Source: Ensifer sp. PDNC004
Lineage (GTDB): Bacteria; Pseudomonadota; Alphaproteobacteria; Rhizobiales; Rhizobiaceae
Direction: 5' to 3'
NCBI RefSeq assembly: GCF_016919405.1
Contig: NZ_CP070353.1
Span: 372,001-436,000, forward strand
DNA: 64,000 nucleotides
In this document: one piece after another, positions 46,274 through 54,228 of the stretch
Layout: each line of letters begins with the position of its first letter
How positions within the stretch are numbered: position 1 is the stretch's first letter
Made by a program: the position numbers and the translations under genes
The notes under the pieces: generated by a model
What the model saw: only the letters and a program-made list of their open reading frames with translations
The model's database searches: none
Told to the model about the DNA's origin: nothing

Positions 46274-46490
46274 TCTGAAATATGCAATCCCGCACGGAAA
46301 ACCGCTTCGCACCTTTCCTAGGATTGCTCTGAAATACGCAATCCTGGGCGGAAAACCGCTTCGCACTTTTCCTAGGATTGCTCTGAAATACGCAATCCTC
46401 GACGGAAAACCGCTTCGCACTTTTCCTAGGATTGCTTTGAAATACCGCCATTCCGGGCAGGGGACCGTTTCCTGTTTTTCCTGGCGTTGC
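46274..46490. repeat. Four tandem 54-bp hairpin units
   Basis: Units begin at 46274, 46328, 46382 and 46436 (54-base period; the last is 55 and divergent). Each of the first three folds as GCAATCC./.GGATTGC outer stem, GGAAAA/TTTTCC-like inner stem and a CCGCTTCGCAC apical loop. Located between the permease and deaminase genes, so it forms part of the deaminase leader or of the intergenic mRNA. No spacers of variable sequence, so not CRISPR. The rest of 46207-46518 has nothing else. Confidence 0.9.
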
Positions 46491-46518
46491 TTTGAACCCC
46501 AACGAAAGGACACTGGGA

Positions 46519-47124
46519 ATGACACAGCAGACCGACAACTACGCGCTCCTCGATGCGCTGCTCGGCACGATGGAGAAGGGCATCATTCCGGCGACGGAAG
46601 CAGGCGTTGCCGCCGGCAACAAGATCTTCGGCGCCGCGCTGATGCGCAAATCCGATCTTTCGACCGTGCTCGTGGAAACCAACAACGAAACGGAAAACCC
46701 GCTCTGGCACGGCGAAGTTCACACGCTGAAGCGCTTCTACGAGATCGAGGGAACGGAGCGCCCGGACAGCCGCGACCTCATTTTCCTCTCCACGCACGAG
46801 CCGTGCTCGATGTGCCTTTCGGCGATCACCTGGGCGGGCTTCGACAACTTCTTCTACTTCTTCAGCCACGAGGATTCGCGCGACAGTTTCTCCATCCCGC
46901 ATGACCTGAAGATCCTGAAGGAGGTCTTCACGCTGGAGCCCGGCGGCTACAACCGGACGAATGCGTTCTGGAAGGGCCAGTCGATCCACGCGCTGATCGA
47001 CGCTCTGCCCGAGCCGCAGCGGAGCGGCCTGAAGGCCCGCGCCGAGGCGATCCGCGCGAAATACGACGAACTCTCCTCCGCCTATCAGGACAGCAAGGAC
47101 GGCAACGCCATCCCGCTGAACTGA
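46519..47124 (+). CDS. Cytidine/deoxycytidylate deaminase-fold zinc enzyme
   Basis: The 201-residue protein has the zinc signature HGE (64-66) and PCSMC (95-99), where His64 and Cys96/Cys99 bind zinc and Glu66 is the proton shuttle. In most family members the first motif is HAE or CAE. The protein is longer than single-domain guanine or tRNA deaminases and lacks obvious similarity in its C-terminal third. Downstream of a purine permease, a nucleobase or nucleoside substrate is likely. The start follows AAAGGACACTGGGA. Confidence 0.8.
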   Translation: MTQQTDNYALLDALLGTMEKGIIPATEAGVAAGNKIFGAALMRKSDLSTVLVETNNETENPLWHGEVHTLKRFYEIEGTERPDSRDLIFLSTHEPCSMCLSAITWAGFDNFFYFFSHEDSRDSFSIPHDLKILKEVFTLEPGGYNRTNAFWKGQSIHALIDALPEPQRSGLKARAEAIRAKYDELSSAYQDSKDGNAIPLN

Positions 47125-47150
47125 GGCAAGAAAAGCCTTCACCTGAACCG

Positions 47151-47195
47151 GGCCATTTCATTCTCTCGTCAGGGCGTGAAATGGCCTATTTCTTT
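47151..47195 (+). terminator. Intrinsic terminator after deaminase
   Basis: GGCCATTTCA (47151-47160) and TGAAATGGCC (47177-47186) form a perfect 10-bp stem, followed by TATTTCTTT. Confidence 0.8.
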
Positions 47196-47270
47196 GAAAG
47201 AATATGCATTCCTCCTTATGAAGGCAGGTGCTAGGGTCGCCGGCGTACAGTCGCGTTTCGGGGGAACTGC

Positions 47271-49172
47271 GTGAACTGGTCCAGGCCTCTCAGGGTGCAT
47301 CTCAGCGTGCTCGTGGTCGCGCTGCTCGTCTTAACGGCAACGCCGATCATCTGGATGGCCTTCAGCCAGGGGCGGCAGGCGGCGATCCTTGCCGGCGAGA
47401 AGCACATGCGCGAGATGAGCCTGCGGCTGATCGAGGGCTACAGGAATGCGCTCGAAGGCGGCCACGAGGCGGTGGCGCTTGCGTCCACCGTGCCGCAGCT
47501 GGCCGTCGCGCCACCCGGCGACCTGCAGCCGAAAGAGCAATTCTTCCTGGAGGTGCTCAGAAGCGTTTCCAACGCGACGAGCATCTATGCGGGCTATCCC
47601 GACGGCTCCTACCTGCAGGTGATCAATACGGAGCGAGACTATGTGCGCCAGGCGCTCGAAGCGCCTGTGGGCACGGCCTTTGCGGTCCGCCTGCTGGCCC
47701 ATGGGCAGGACGCGGGCACAGTCTCGACGCTTCGCTTCCTCGATGCTGGGGCCAAGCAGATCGGGGAACGTCCGTTCGAGCGCACGAATTTCGACCCGCG
47801 TCAGACCCCCTGGTATCAGGCGGCCCTTCGAACCGGCGGTCCGGTTTCCGTCGGGCCCTATGTCACGGGCACGCTCAAGGTGCCGACCCTGGCGCTGGCA
47901 GCGCCGCTGAAGGGGACTCGCGGCATTGTGGTCGGCACCAACATTCACCTGCAGACCGTCAGCCGCCTGCTCGATGCGCGCGAGATCTCGCCGCGGGCCC
48001 GGTCCTATGTCATCGGCAGCGACAACAACCTCGTCGCCCATTCCGATCCCGCGGTCATGAGCATGATCCTCGGGGCCTGGTCGGGCGGGCGCGGGGCCGA
48101 TATGCGCAGCCTCGATCCGAGCCTCGACGTCGTCGCCGGGCTGCGCAAGGACTCCGTCTATGCGGGTGGCGGGCTTACCGAGGCCGAGTTTGCCGGCGAG
48201 CGCTATCTGGTGCAGATCGCGCCGGTCAGCGTTGCCGGCCAGTTCAAGGGCAGCTCGGTCGCGATCGTCGTGCCGCTGCAGGACCTGGTGGCGCAGGCAA
48301 ACCGGCTGCTGGTGCGCAACCTGATGATTGCCGGGGGCCTGCTGGTGGCGGGTGTCATCGGCTCGCTGATGCTGTCACGGGTGATCAGCCGCAAGCTCTA
48401 TCACCTTGCCGACGAGGCGCGGCGGATCGGCGACCTGAACTTTGCCGGCAACGACGCTCCGCATTCCTGGATCACCGAGATCAACACGCTTGGCGGCGCG
48501 CTTTCCGCCAGCCGGCGCGCCATCGTCCAGTTTGCGCTTTACGTTCCGCGCGAGGTGGTCCGCCGGATCATCGACCCCGAGGGCGGCGCGGCGGTTCGCG
48601 GCAGGCGACAGGAGGTGACCGCGCTTTTCACCGACGTGCGCGATTTTACCACCATCTCCGAACAGCATTCGCCCGAGGAGGTCGTCGATATTCTTTCGGC
48701 CTATTTCGAGATGCTGAACGCGGTGGCCGAGCAGTACCACGGAACGGTGATCCAGTATCTCGGCGACAGCATTTTCGTCATCTGGAACGCGCCGGTTGCC
48801 GATCCGCAGCACATCGAGAATGGCTGTCATTGCGCGCTGGCGATGAAGGCAGCGGTCGATCGCCTCAACGAGACCAACCGCAAAGGCGGTCGTCCGGAAC
48901 TGTTCACGCGTTTTGGCGTGCATACGGGGCCGGCGGTCGTCGGCAGCTTCGGTGCGATTGCGCGCCAGCAATACACGGCCATGGGCGACACGATCAATGT
49001 CGCTTCGCGGCTCGAAGGGCTGAACAAGGAGTACAACACCTCGATCCTGGTGAGCGGGGCGGTGCATGCAGCCGTTGCCGATCTCTTCGACTTCCGCGCG
49101 ATGGGCATGGTGCATGTGAAGGGGCGCTCGGGCGGCATCGATCTCTGGGAACTGGCCGGCACGCGCGGATAG
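47271..49172 (+). CDS. Membrane-bound class III cyclase with Cache and HAMP domains
   Basis: The 633-residue protein starts at GTG (GGGGGAA upstream). It has a membrane helix at ~9-30 (LSVLVVALLVLTATPIIWM), a periplasmic Cache sensor (~40-340, with FDPRQTPWYQAALRTGGPVS), a second helix (~348-366), a HAMP-like region, and a C-terminal catalytic domain. The catalytic domain has FTDVRDFTTISE, QYLGDSIFVIWNAP and MGDTINVASRLEG. It should turn an external small-molecule signal, often an amino or organic acid, into cAMP or cGMP. It stands alone, behind a terminator. Confidence 0.9.
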   Translation: MNWSRPLRVHLSVLVVALLVLTATPIIWMAFSQGRQAAILAGEKHMREMSLRLIEGYRNALEGGHEAVALASTVPQLAVAPPGDLQPKEQFFLEVLRSVSNATSIYAGYPDGSYLQVINTERDYVRQALEAPVGTAFAVRLLAHGQDAGTVSTLRFLDAGAKQIGERPFERTNFDPRQTPWYQAALRTGGPVSVGPYVTGTLKVPTLALAAPLKGTRGIVVGTNIHLQTVSRLLDAREISPRARSYVIGSDNNLVAHSDPAVMSMILGAWSGGRGADMRSLDPSLDVVAGLRKDSVYAGGGLTEAEFAGERYLVQIAPVSVAGQFKGSSVAIVVPLQDLVAQANRLLVRNLMIAGGLLVAGVIGSLMLSRVISRKLYHLADEARRIGDLNFAGNDAPHSWITEINTLGGALSASRRAIVQFALYVPREVVRRIIDPEGGAAVRGRRQEVTALFTDVRDFTTISEQHSPEEVVDILSAYFEMLNAVAEQYHGTVIQYLGDSIFVIWNAPVADPQHIENGCHCALAMKAAVDRLNETNRKGGRPELFTRFGVHTGPAVVGSFGAIARQQYTAMGDTINVASRLEGLNKEYNTSILVSGAVHAAVADLFDFRAMGMVHVKGRSGGIDLWELAGTRG

Positions 49173-49212
49173 TCTCCACCACGGCGGTCGTCGAGACTGG
49201 TTCGTTGGCGGA

Positions 49213-49812
49213 TCAGCGATCCGCGAGCAGCCCGGTCGCCATGGCGCGGAAGGCGTCGATCGCTTTCGGCAAAACCGTCTTCGGCTCGTCGCTGGCGGCA
49301 ACCCAGAGGGCGGCGTTGAGCGCGGCACCGCTCAAGAGCCGCGCGGCCGCTTCCGCATCGACCGGTTTCAATACGCCCTTGTCCAGCAGATGCTCCACCG
49401 ACCGCTTCGTCGCCAACAGGCAGCTGTTCTGGCTCGGCCATTTCGAGGGATCGCCGAGCACGGCCGGGCCATCGAGCAGCACAATGCGCTGCACCTCGGG
49501 ATCGAGCGCCATCTCGATATAGGCGGCCCCTTCGGCAAGCATCGCCTGCCAGTGGTCGCCGGCTGCGGCACCGGCGCCGATCTCCTTGGCGCGGGCGGCC
49601 ATCTCGCCGTCGATCTGGGTGACGACCGCGGCCAGCAGCCCGCGCTTGTCGCCGAAATTGTGATAGAGCGCGCCGCGCGTCAGCCCGACATCGGCGGTCA
49701 GTTCATCCATCGAGGCGGCGGCATAGCCCTTTTCCGCGAAGGCCTTCCGGCCCGCCGAAATCAGCTTCGCGCGGTTTTCCTCCATCGTTTCCTGGCGGCT
49801 TCTGGCCATCAT
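49213..49812 (-). CDS. TetR-family transcriptional repressor
   Basis: The 199-residue protein has a TetR HTH at residues ~12-58 (RAKLISAGRKAFAEKGYAAA and MDELTADVGLTRGALYHNFGD) and a C-terminal ligand domain. Two neighbouring ATG codons (49812 and 49809) can start it; the frame to 49980 runs through the operator region and is not coding. It is divergent from a RidA gene, and the 166-bp gap holds three identical-type palindromes ATACG-N3-CGTAT. It likely represses itself and the RidA gene. Ligand unknown. Confidence 0.92.
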   Translation of the reverse strand: MMARSRQETMEENRAKLISAGRKAFAEKGYAAASMDELTADVGLTRGALYHNFGDKRGLLAAVVTQIDGEMAARAKEIGAGAAAGDHWQAMLAEGAAYIEMALDPEVQRIVLLDGPAVLGDPSKWPSQNSCLLATKRSVEHLLDKGVLKPVDAEAAARLLSGAALNAALWVAASDEPKTVLPKAIDAFRAMATGLLADR

Positions 49813-49827
49813 CGCCCTCAATTTCAG

Positions 49828-49890
49828 ATACGGTGCGTATATGGAATTGACATACGTGCCGTATTTCGCTATTTCAGATACGTTCCGTAT
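49828..49890. promoter_or_regulatory. Three TetR operators ATACG-N3-CGTAT
   Basis: Perfect sites at 49828-49840 (spacer GTG), 49852-49864 (TGC) and 49878-49890 (TTC), centred 24 and 26 bp apart. Sites 1 and 3 share flanking ATTTCAG and ATA, pointing to a ~50-bp duplication. Between divergent TetR and RidA genes. Confidence 0.85.
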
Positions 49891-49978
49891 ATCAAATTGG
49901 AAGGCATTTGTGAAGGAGGGCCCGGCATCCGGCTCGTCCTCCTTTGTGCCGATCCCGTAAACCAGAAAGGCAAGTTCC

Positions 49979-50401
49979 ATGACGTTACGTGATGCAATCT
50001 TTCCCGCCGGCCGGCATGCGCTCTACGAGCAGCACCGTTACTCCGCAGCTATCCGTTCCGGCGATCTGCTGTTCGTTTCCGGCCAGGTCGGCAGCCGTGA
50101 GGACGGCACGCCGGAGCCGGACTTCGCCCGCCAGGTGGAGCGCGCCTTCGACAATCTCGAAGCGACGCTGAAGGCGGCCGGCGCCACTTTCGACGACATC
50201 GTCGACGTGACGAGCTTCCACACCGATCCGGAGAACCAGTTCGAAACGATCCTTGCGGTCAAGGACCGCGTCTTTTCCGAAAAGCCCTATCCGAACTGGA
50301 CCGCCATCGGCGTCAACTGGCTCGCCGGCTTCGATTTCGAGATCAAGGTGATCGCGCGGATACCCGAAGCGGGTGGTGCCGAGCGGGGGCGGGCGGCTTA
50401 G
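49979..50401 (+). CDS. RidA-family protein
   Basis: The 140-residue protein has the RidA/YjgF pattern: an early YSAAIRSGDLLFVSGQVG, then FDNLEATLKAAGATFDDIVDV and the end AIGVNWLAGFDFEIKVIARIP. True RidA has an Arg in the R-x-C-V-E motif at this last part to deaminate reactive enamines/imines; here the corresponding Arg is not present, so this copy belongs to another Rid subgroup with an unknown reaction. It is divergent from a TetR gene with three operators between. Confidence 0.87.
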   Translation: MTLRDAIFPAGRHALYEQHRYSAAIRSGDLLFVSGQVGSREDGTPEPDFARQVERAFDNLEATLKAAGATFDDIVDVTSFHTDPENQFETILAVKDRVFSEKPYPNWTAIGVNWLAGFDFEIKVIARIPEAGGAERGRAA

Positions 50402-50577
50402 CGCCTGTTGGGCATTTGGAGCCTTGGAGGGACGTCGCGTTCGATGCGGCGCCCTCTGGCACCGCACGCCATGTCAAACCGACCGATCCGCTCCTTGGGT
50501 GCCGATCCGCGGGCCTCTAGCGAGGGCCAGCGCTCCGACAATTGAAACGCGAGGCGACAGGTCGCGACAGCTTGCGC

Positions 50578-51435
50578 CTAATGCAGATGCGCCAGCTTGT
50601 CCGGATTGCGCACCACGTAGATCGCCGCGACCTTGCCATCCTTAATCTCCAGCGCCGTCGTCTGCAGCTCGCCGTCGGCCTCGCGGGTGACGAAGCCGGG
50701 GAGGCCATTGATGAAGCCGGCGCGTATCAGCGTCGAGCCGTGCTTGGCAAAGAGGGCGGCCAGTTGCTCGTGCACCTTCATCACCGGATCAAAGCCGAGG
50801 ATCGGCTGCATTGCGGCCGGGCGTTTGCCGCCGCCGTCGGCATGCACGCTGACATCGGCTGCAAGCATGGCGCCGAGCGTCTTCATGTCGCCGTGGCGGG
50901 AGGCTGCAAAGAAGGCGTTGGCAAGTTCGAGGCCGCGCTGCTGCTCGATCTCAAAGCGGGGGCGTTCCGCGCGCACATGGGTGCGGGCGCGGGCTGCAAG
51001 CTGGCGGCAGGCGGCGGCATCGCGCTCGATCGTCACGGCCACCTCGTCAAAACTCTGGCCGAAGACGTCGTGCAGCAGGAAGGCGGCGCGCTCCAAGGGC
51101 GAGAGCCGTTCGAGCGCCAGCATCAGGGGCAGGGTGACGTCGTCCTCCGGCTCTTCCTCGACGACGGGTTCGGGAAGCCAGGGGCCGACATAGGTCTCGC
51201 GCTTCAGGCGCGCGGATTTCAACTGGTCGAGGCAGAGCCGCGTGACGGTGCGGCGCAGGAAGGCTTCCGGCTCGCGCACGGAGGTGCGGTCGGCCCCCAT
51301 CCAGCGGATGAAGGCCTCCTGCACCATGTCCTCCGCATCGGCGACCGAGCCGAGCATGCGGTAGGCGACGCGGACGAGTCTTGGACGCAGCGGATCGAAG
51401 ACCGCCGCTGCGTCCTCATGGGCGCTCACCGCCAT
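50578..51435 (-). CDS. ECF41-type RNA polymerase sigma factor (SigJ-like)
   Basis: The 285-residue protein has sigma regions 2 and 4 (MLGSVADAEDMVQEAFIRW and AAFLLHDVFGQSFDEVAVTI) and a SnoaL-like C-terminal extension. The three ECF41 signatures are present: WLPEP (86-90), DGGGKR (200-205) and NPDKL (277-281). The extension controls activity. It overlaps the stop of the upstream gene by one base (TGATG). An ECF41-type promoter lies before the first gene of the pair. No anti-sigma gene is seen, as expected for this group. Confidence 0.93.
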   Translation of the reverse strand: MAVSAHEDAAAVFDPLRPRLVRVAYRMLGSVADAEDMVQEAFIRWMGADRTSVREPEAFLRRTVTRLCLDQLKSARLKRETYVGPWLPEPVVEEEPEDDVTLPLMLALERLSPLERAAFLLHDVFGQSFDEVAVTIERDAAACRQLAARARTHVRAERPRFEIEQQRGLELANAFFAASRHGDMKTLGAMLAADVSVHADGGGKRPAAMQPILGFDPVMKVHEQLAALFAKHGSTLIRAGFINGLPGFVTREADGELQTTALEIKDGKVAAIYVVRNPDKLAHLH

Positions 51436-51905
51436 CAGGCGGCAGCCTGCGCGGCGGCCTTGGCGGCTGCCGGGTCGACCCAGAGGCCGAAGCCGACGGC
51501 GAGACGGTTCCAGCCGTTGATGACGTTGATCATCAGCGTAAGTTTCACCTGTTCCTCCTCGGTGAAATGGTCCTTCAGCGCCTGATAGGCCGCATCGTGG
51601 CCGTGGCCCTCGGACAGGCGAGTCAGTGCTTCGGTCCAGCCTAGCGCGGCGCGCTCGCGATCGGAATAGCAGGGTGCTTCGCGCCAGGCGGAAAGCAGGT
51701 AGATGCGCTGTTCCGTCTCGCCCTTTTCGCGGGCTTCCTGGGTGTGCATGTTGATGCAGTTGGCGCAGCCGTTGATCTGCGAGGCGCGGATTTTCACGAG
51801 TTCGATAATGGTGGTGTCAAGGCTCGCGGCCACGGCCATCGAGACACTGGTCCAGCTCTTCATCAGTTGCGGGGCAGCGGCGAAAAGGTCGATCTTGGCA
51901 GTCAT
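51435..51905 (-). CDS. Carboxymuconolactone decarboxylase (AhpD-like) family protein
   Basis: The 156-residue protein has CANC (Cys47/Cys50) in INGCANCINMHTQEAR, the AhpD-type peroxidase motif, and the helical carboxymuconolactone decarboxylase fold. ECF41 sigma factors are regularly linked to such a gene, which is their usual target. The start follows AAAGGAAACGGAACC. The gene is first in the unit and its promoter matches ECF41 recognition, so it should be under direct control of the downstream sigma factor gene. Confidence 0.92.
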   Translation of the reverse strand: MTAKIDLFAAAPQLMKSWTSVSMAVAASLDTTIIELVKIRASQINGCANCINMHTQEAREKGETEQRIYLLSAWREAPCYSDRERAALGWTEALTRLSEGHGHDAAYQALKDHFTEEEQVKLTLMINVINGWNRLAVGFGLWVDPAAAKAAAQAAA

Positions 51906-51938
51906 GGTTCCGTTTCCTTTCGTTGGTTCCGATACCAT

Positions 51939-51965
51939 GACGAGCGAGCAACGGCTGGTGTGACA
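51939..51965 (-). promoter_or_regulatory. ECF41-type promoter TGTCACA-N16-CGTC
   Basis: Read on the minus strand, TGTCACA (51965-51959) is followed by 16 bases and CGTC (51942-51939), exactly the known ECF41 promoter layout, about 34 bp before the ATG at 51905. Confidence 0.85.
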
Positions 51966-52141
51966 TGGCCGCGAATTTTTCTGAAAAAAAAACGTCGGTG
52001 CGCATCGTTTCGGTGGGGCCGGCCTGTGCCGCACCGCACTAACCCCTATGGATGACTATGACGCCTTCGGTCGATATGTGAGTGTAGCTTGGGGGATTCT
52101 TTATTGCAGGTGGTGGTGCCGAGTGCTTCGGGAGGTACTCA

Positions 52142-53068
52142 ATGGCAGACGAATTCAATGCCGCACTCGATATTCCGTATGTCTTCGAGATCACCATTAA
52201 CGACTTTGCGGCGCTGTGGCGGAAGCTGGAGCGGCGAAGCTTTGCGCTGAAGGCGCTTTTGCCCAACTGGTACGGCCAGCTGCAGGGGGAATTCGCAGCA
52301 AGCTTCGGCGCGCTCGATGCCTATGTCGGCCACGGCAGTGCGGTCATTCCCAGAAACGGCATGGAAAAGGCCGCTGTCGAGGCGGTGATCGCGACAATGC
52401 TGATGGGCCGGCTCGGCATGGCCATTCGCGAGCTGGCCGTCGAGGCGGGGCAGGCCGCGACCCAAGAGGGCGCTCCCATCAAGGGCCGGCTTCACTATGG
52501 CAAGGACAACCGGATTATCGGTGTGGACAACGAGTATCTGCGCCGGGTGCTCGATCCGGCCGAGGACTATGAGGCCGACGGCTGCGTCTTCGAGGTGCTG
52601 GGCTACTCGCCGAGCAGTCCCTTTTCCATGACGTCGCGGATCGCCTCGATGATGCTGTTCTTCAACCGCGGCATGGCGCCCTTGAGCGGGAAGCCTGTCG
52701 ATTACAACGTCATCCTGAAGACGATGCACGCCTTCATCGCTGCGGAGAACCTCGGCTATGTCATGACCTTCGAGCACCGCAACACCAATGACGACCTGTC
52801 GATCTTCACCACCAACGAATTCAACAAGCTGACCATCCAGTCGGCGGAGGGCGACCTTCGCCTCATTCAGAAATACCTGAAGGCCATCGGCTTCTATTTT
52901 GGCGATGTCGACAATGCACTCGGACCGGAGTTCGAGGTCGCTGCCCGAAATTTCGCGCGCGTCTACAGGCTGGACCACTATGCGCACTACAGTGACCGCG
53001 ATTTCCTGTACACACTGGCCAATGCCTATGTGCTCCACCGCAGCCAGATATCGACGGGCGCGCGCTAA
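52142..53068 (+). CDS. Hypothetical protein with peptidoglycan-binding-like C-terminus
   Basis: The 308-residue protein has no signal peptide or membrane segment. The N-terminal two thirds are unfamiliar and mixed alpha/beta. Residues ~250-290 (LIQKYLKAIGFYFGDVDNAL with following ARNFARVYRL) fit the PG_binding_1 repeat pattern in which IQKxLxxLGFYxGxVD introduces a helix. The rest may be an enzyme or effector. The gene starts 3 bp after a CGGGAGGTACTCA-like site, a good ribosome site. It stands alone; a hairpin repeat follows 34 bp beyond the stop. Function unknown. Confidence 0.6.
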   Translation: MADEFNAALDIPYVFEITINDFAALWRKLERRSFALKALLPNWYGQLQGEFAASFGALDAYVGHGSAVIPRNGMEKAAVEAVIATMLMGRLGMAIRELAVEAGQAATQEGAPIKGRLHYGKDNRIIGVDNEYLRRVLDPAEDYEADGCVFEVLGYSPSSPFSMTSRIASMMLFFNRGMAPLSGKPVDYNVILKTMHAFIAAENLGYVMTFEHRNTNDDLSIFTTNEFNKLTIQSAEGDLRLIQKYLKAIGFYFGDVDNALGPEFEVAARNFARVYRLDHYAHYSDRDFLYTLANAYVLHRSQISTGAR

Positions 53069-53138
53069 AGCTCATCGCGTGAAGCTCTTGTTTTTATGCA
53101 CGTCGTCGCCGCAAAACCGCTGCGCACATTTGCGCGAC
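53066..53138. repeat. Composite palindromic repeat with ACCGCT loop
   Basis: GTCG (53102-53105) pairs with CGAC (53135-53138), CGCAAA with TTTGCG, around an apical ACCGCTGCGCAC. The left flank TAAAGCTC...GCTCTTGTTTTTATGCA resembles the linker region between the two arms at 30348-30443. Confidence 0.7.
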
Positions 53139-53239
53139 CTGCATCGGGACCCACAGATCGCGCGTCCCCCGGTTCTGTCATACCCCTGTAAAAGGGTGGC
53201 CCTATCCCTCGGCGCCAGTTTCAACACGAGGGTATATCC

Positions 53240-54220
53240 ATGAAATCGTTTGTCTCCGTCCTTGCCGGCGCTGTTGTCGCAGGCCTGCTTTCGACCGCGG
53301 CCTATGCCGAGAGCCTGGTGCTCTATACCAGCCAGCCGAACGAGGATGCGCAGGCGACGGTCGACGCGTTCCAGGCCGCCAATCCCGGCATCGAGGTGGA
53401 ATGGGTGCGCGAGGGCACGACCAAGATCATGGCCAAGCTGATGGCCGAGATCGAGGCCGGCAATCCGGTGGCCGACGTGCTGTTGATCGCCGACACCGTG
53501 ACCATGCAGCGGCTGAAGGAAGCCGGCCATCTCGCCGACTACAAGTCGCCGGAAGCGGCAAACTACGACGCGGCGCTCTATGATGCGGACGGCGCCTATT
53601 ACTCGACCAAGATGATCACCACCGGGATCGTCTACAATACCTCCGCCGCCATGAAGCCTGAGGGCTGGCAGGATCTCGTGAAGTCCGAGGCCAAGGGCCT
53701 CGTCACCATGCCGAGCCCGCTGACCTCGGGTGCGGCTCTCATTCACGCTCAGACCCTGACCGGCATCGATGGCCTCGGCTGGGACTATTACAAGGCGCTC
53801 GCCGCAAACGGCGCCACGGCTGCCGGCGGCAATGGCGGCGTCTTGAAGGCGGTTGCGACCGGTGAGAAGGCCTATGGCATGCTCGTCGATTTCATAGCGA
53901 TCCGCGAGAAGGCCAAGGGCGCGCCGGTGGAATTCGTCTTCCCGGCCGAGGGCGTGTCTGCCGTGACCGAGCCCGTCGGCATCCTGAAGACCGCCAAGAA
54001 CGTCGAGGCGGCGAAGAAGTTCGTCGACTTCCTGCTGTCCGAGGAAGGCCAGAAGACGGCGGTGAAGATGGGCTATATTCCGGCCCGCAACGGCGTGGCG
54101 CTGCCTGCGGGCTATCCGGCGCGCGAGACGATCAAGGTGCTGCCGGTCAATGCGGCCGAGGCCGTGAAGAATTCCGATGCGGACCTCAAAACCTTCTCCG
54201 GCATCTTCGGCACGAACTGA
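53240..54220 (+). CDS. Iron(III) ABC transporter substrate-binding protein (FbpA-like)
   Basis: The 326-residue protein has a signal peptide ending near AYA-ES (residue 23) and the SBP_bac_1 / Fbp pattern: SLVLYTSQPNEDAQATVDAF, then VEWVREGTTKIMAKLMAEI and AVTEPVGILKTAKN. It should capture ferric iron (perhaps bound to a small chelate) in the periplasm. First gene of an operon with a two-domain permease and an ATPase that follow closely. No RirA- or Fur-type box is apparent in the 171-bp region upstream. Confidence 0.9.
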   Translation: MKSFVSVLAGAVVAGLLSTAAYAESLVLYTSQPNEDAQATVDAFQAANPGIEVEWVREGTTKIMAKLMAEIEAGNPVADVLLIADTVTMQRLKEAGHLADYKSPEAANYDAALYDADGAYYSTKMITTGIVYNTSAAMKPEGWQDLVKSEAKGLVTMPSPLTSGAALIHAQTLTGIDGLGWDYYKALAANGATAAGGNGGVLKAVATGEKAYGMLVDFIAIREKAKGAPVEFVFPAEGVSAVTEPVGILKTAKNVEAAKKFVDFLLSEEGQKTAVKMGYIPARNGVALPAGYPARETIKVLPVNAAEAVKNSDADLKTFSGIFGTN

Positions 54221-54228
54221 TCGGTTCA

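Noticed and set aside
46274..46490. CRISPR array
   Set aside because: Units are contiguous with no variable spacers and no cas genes are present.
46161..46538. Minus-strand frame encoding an 18-residue repeated peptide
   Set aside because: Arises because the hairpin array has a 54-base period; both strands are open, no ribosome site, and the base pairing explains the conservation better.
53170..53239. Possible iron-responsive box before the Fbp operon
   Set aside because: A weak ACCC/GGGT symmetry exists but does not match Fur, RirA or Irr consensus sequences.
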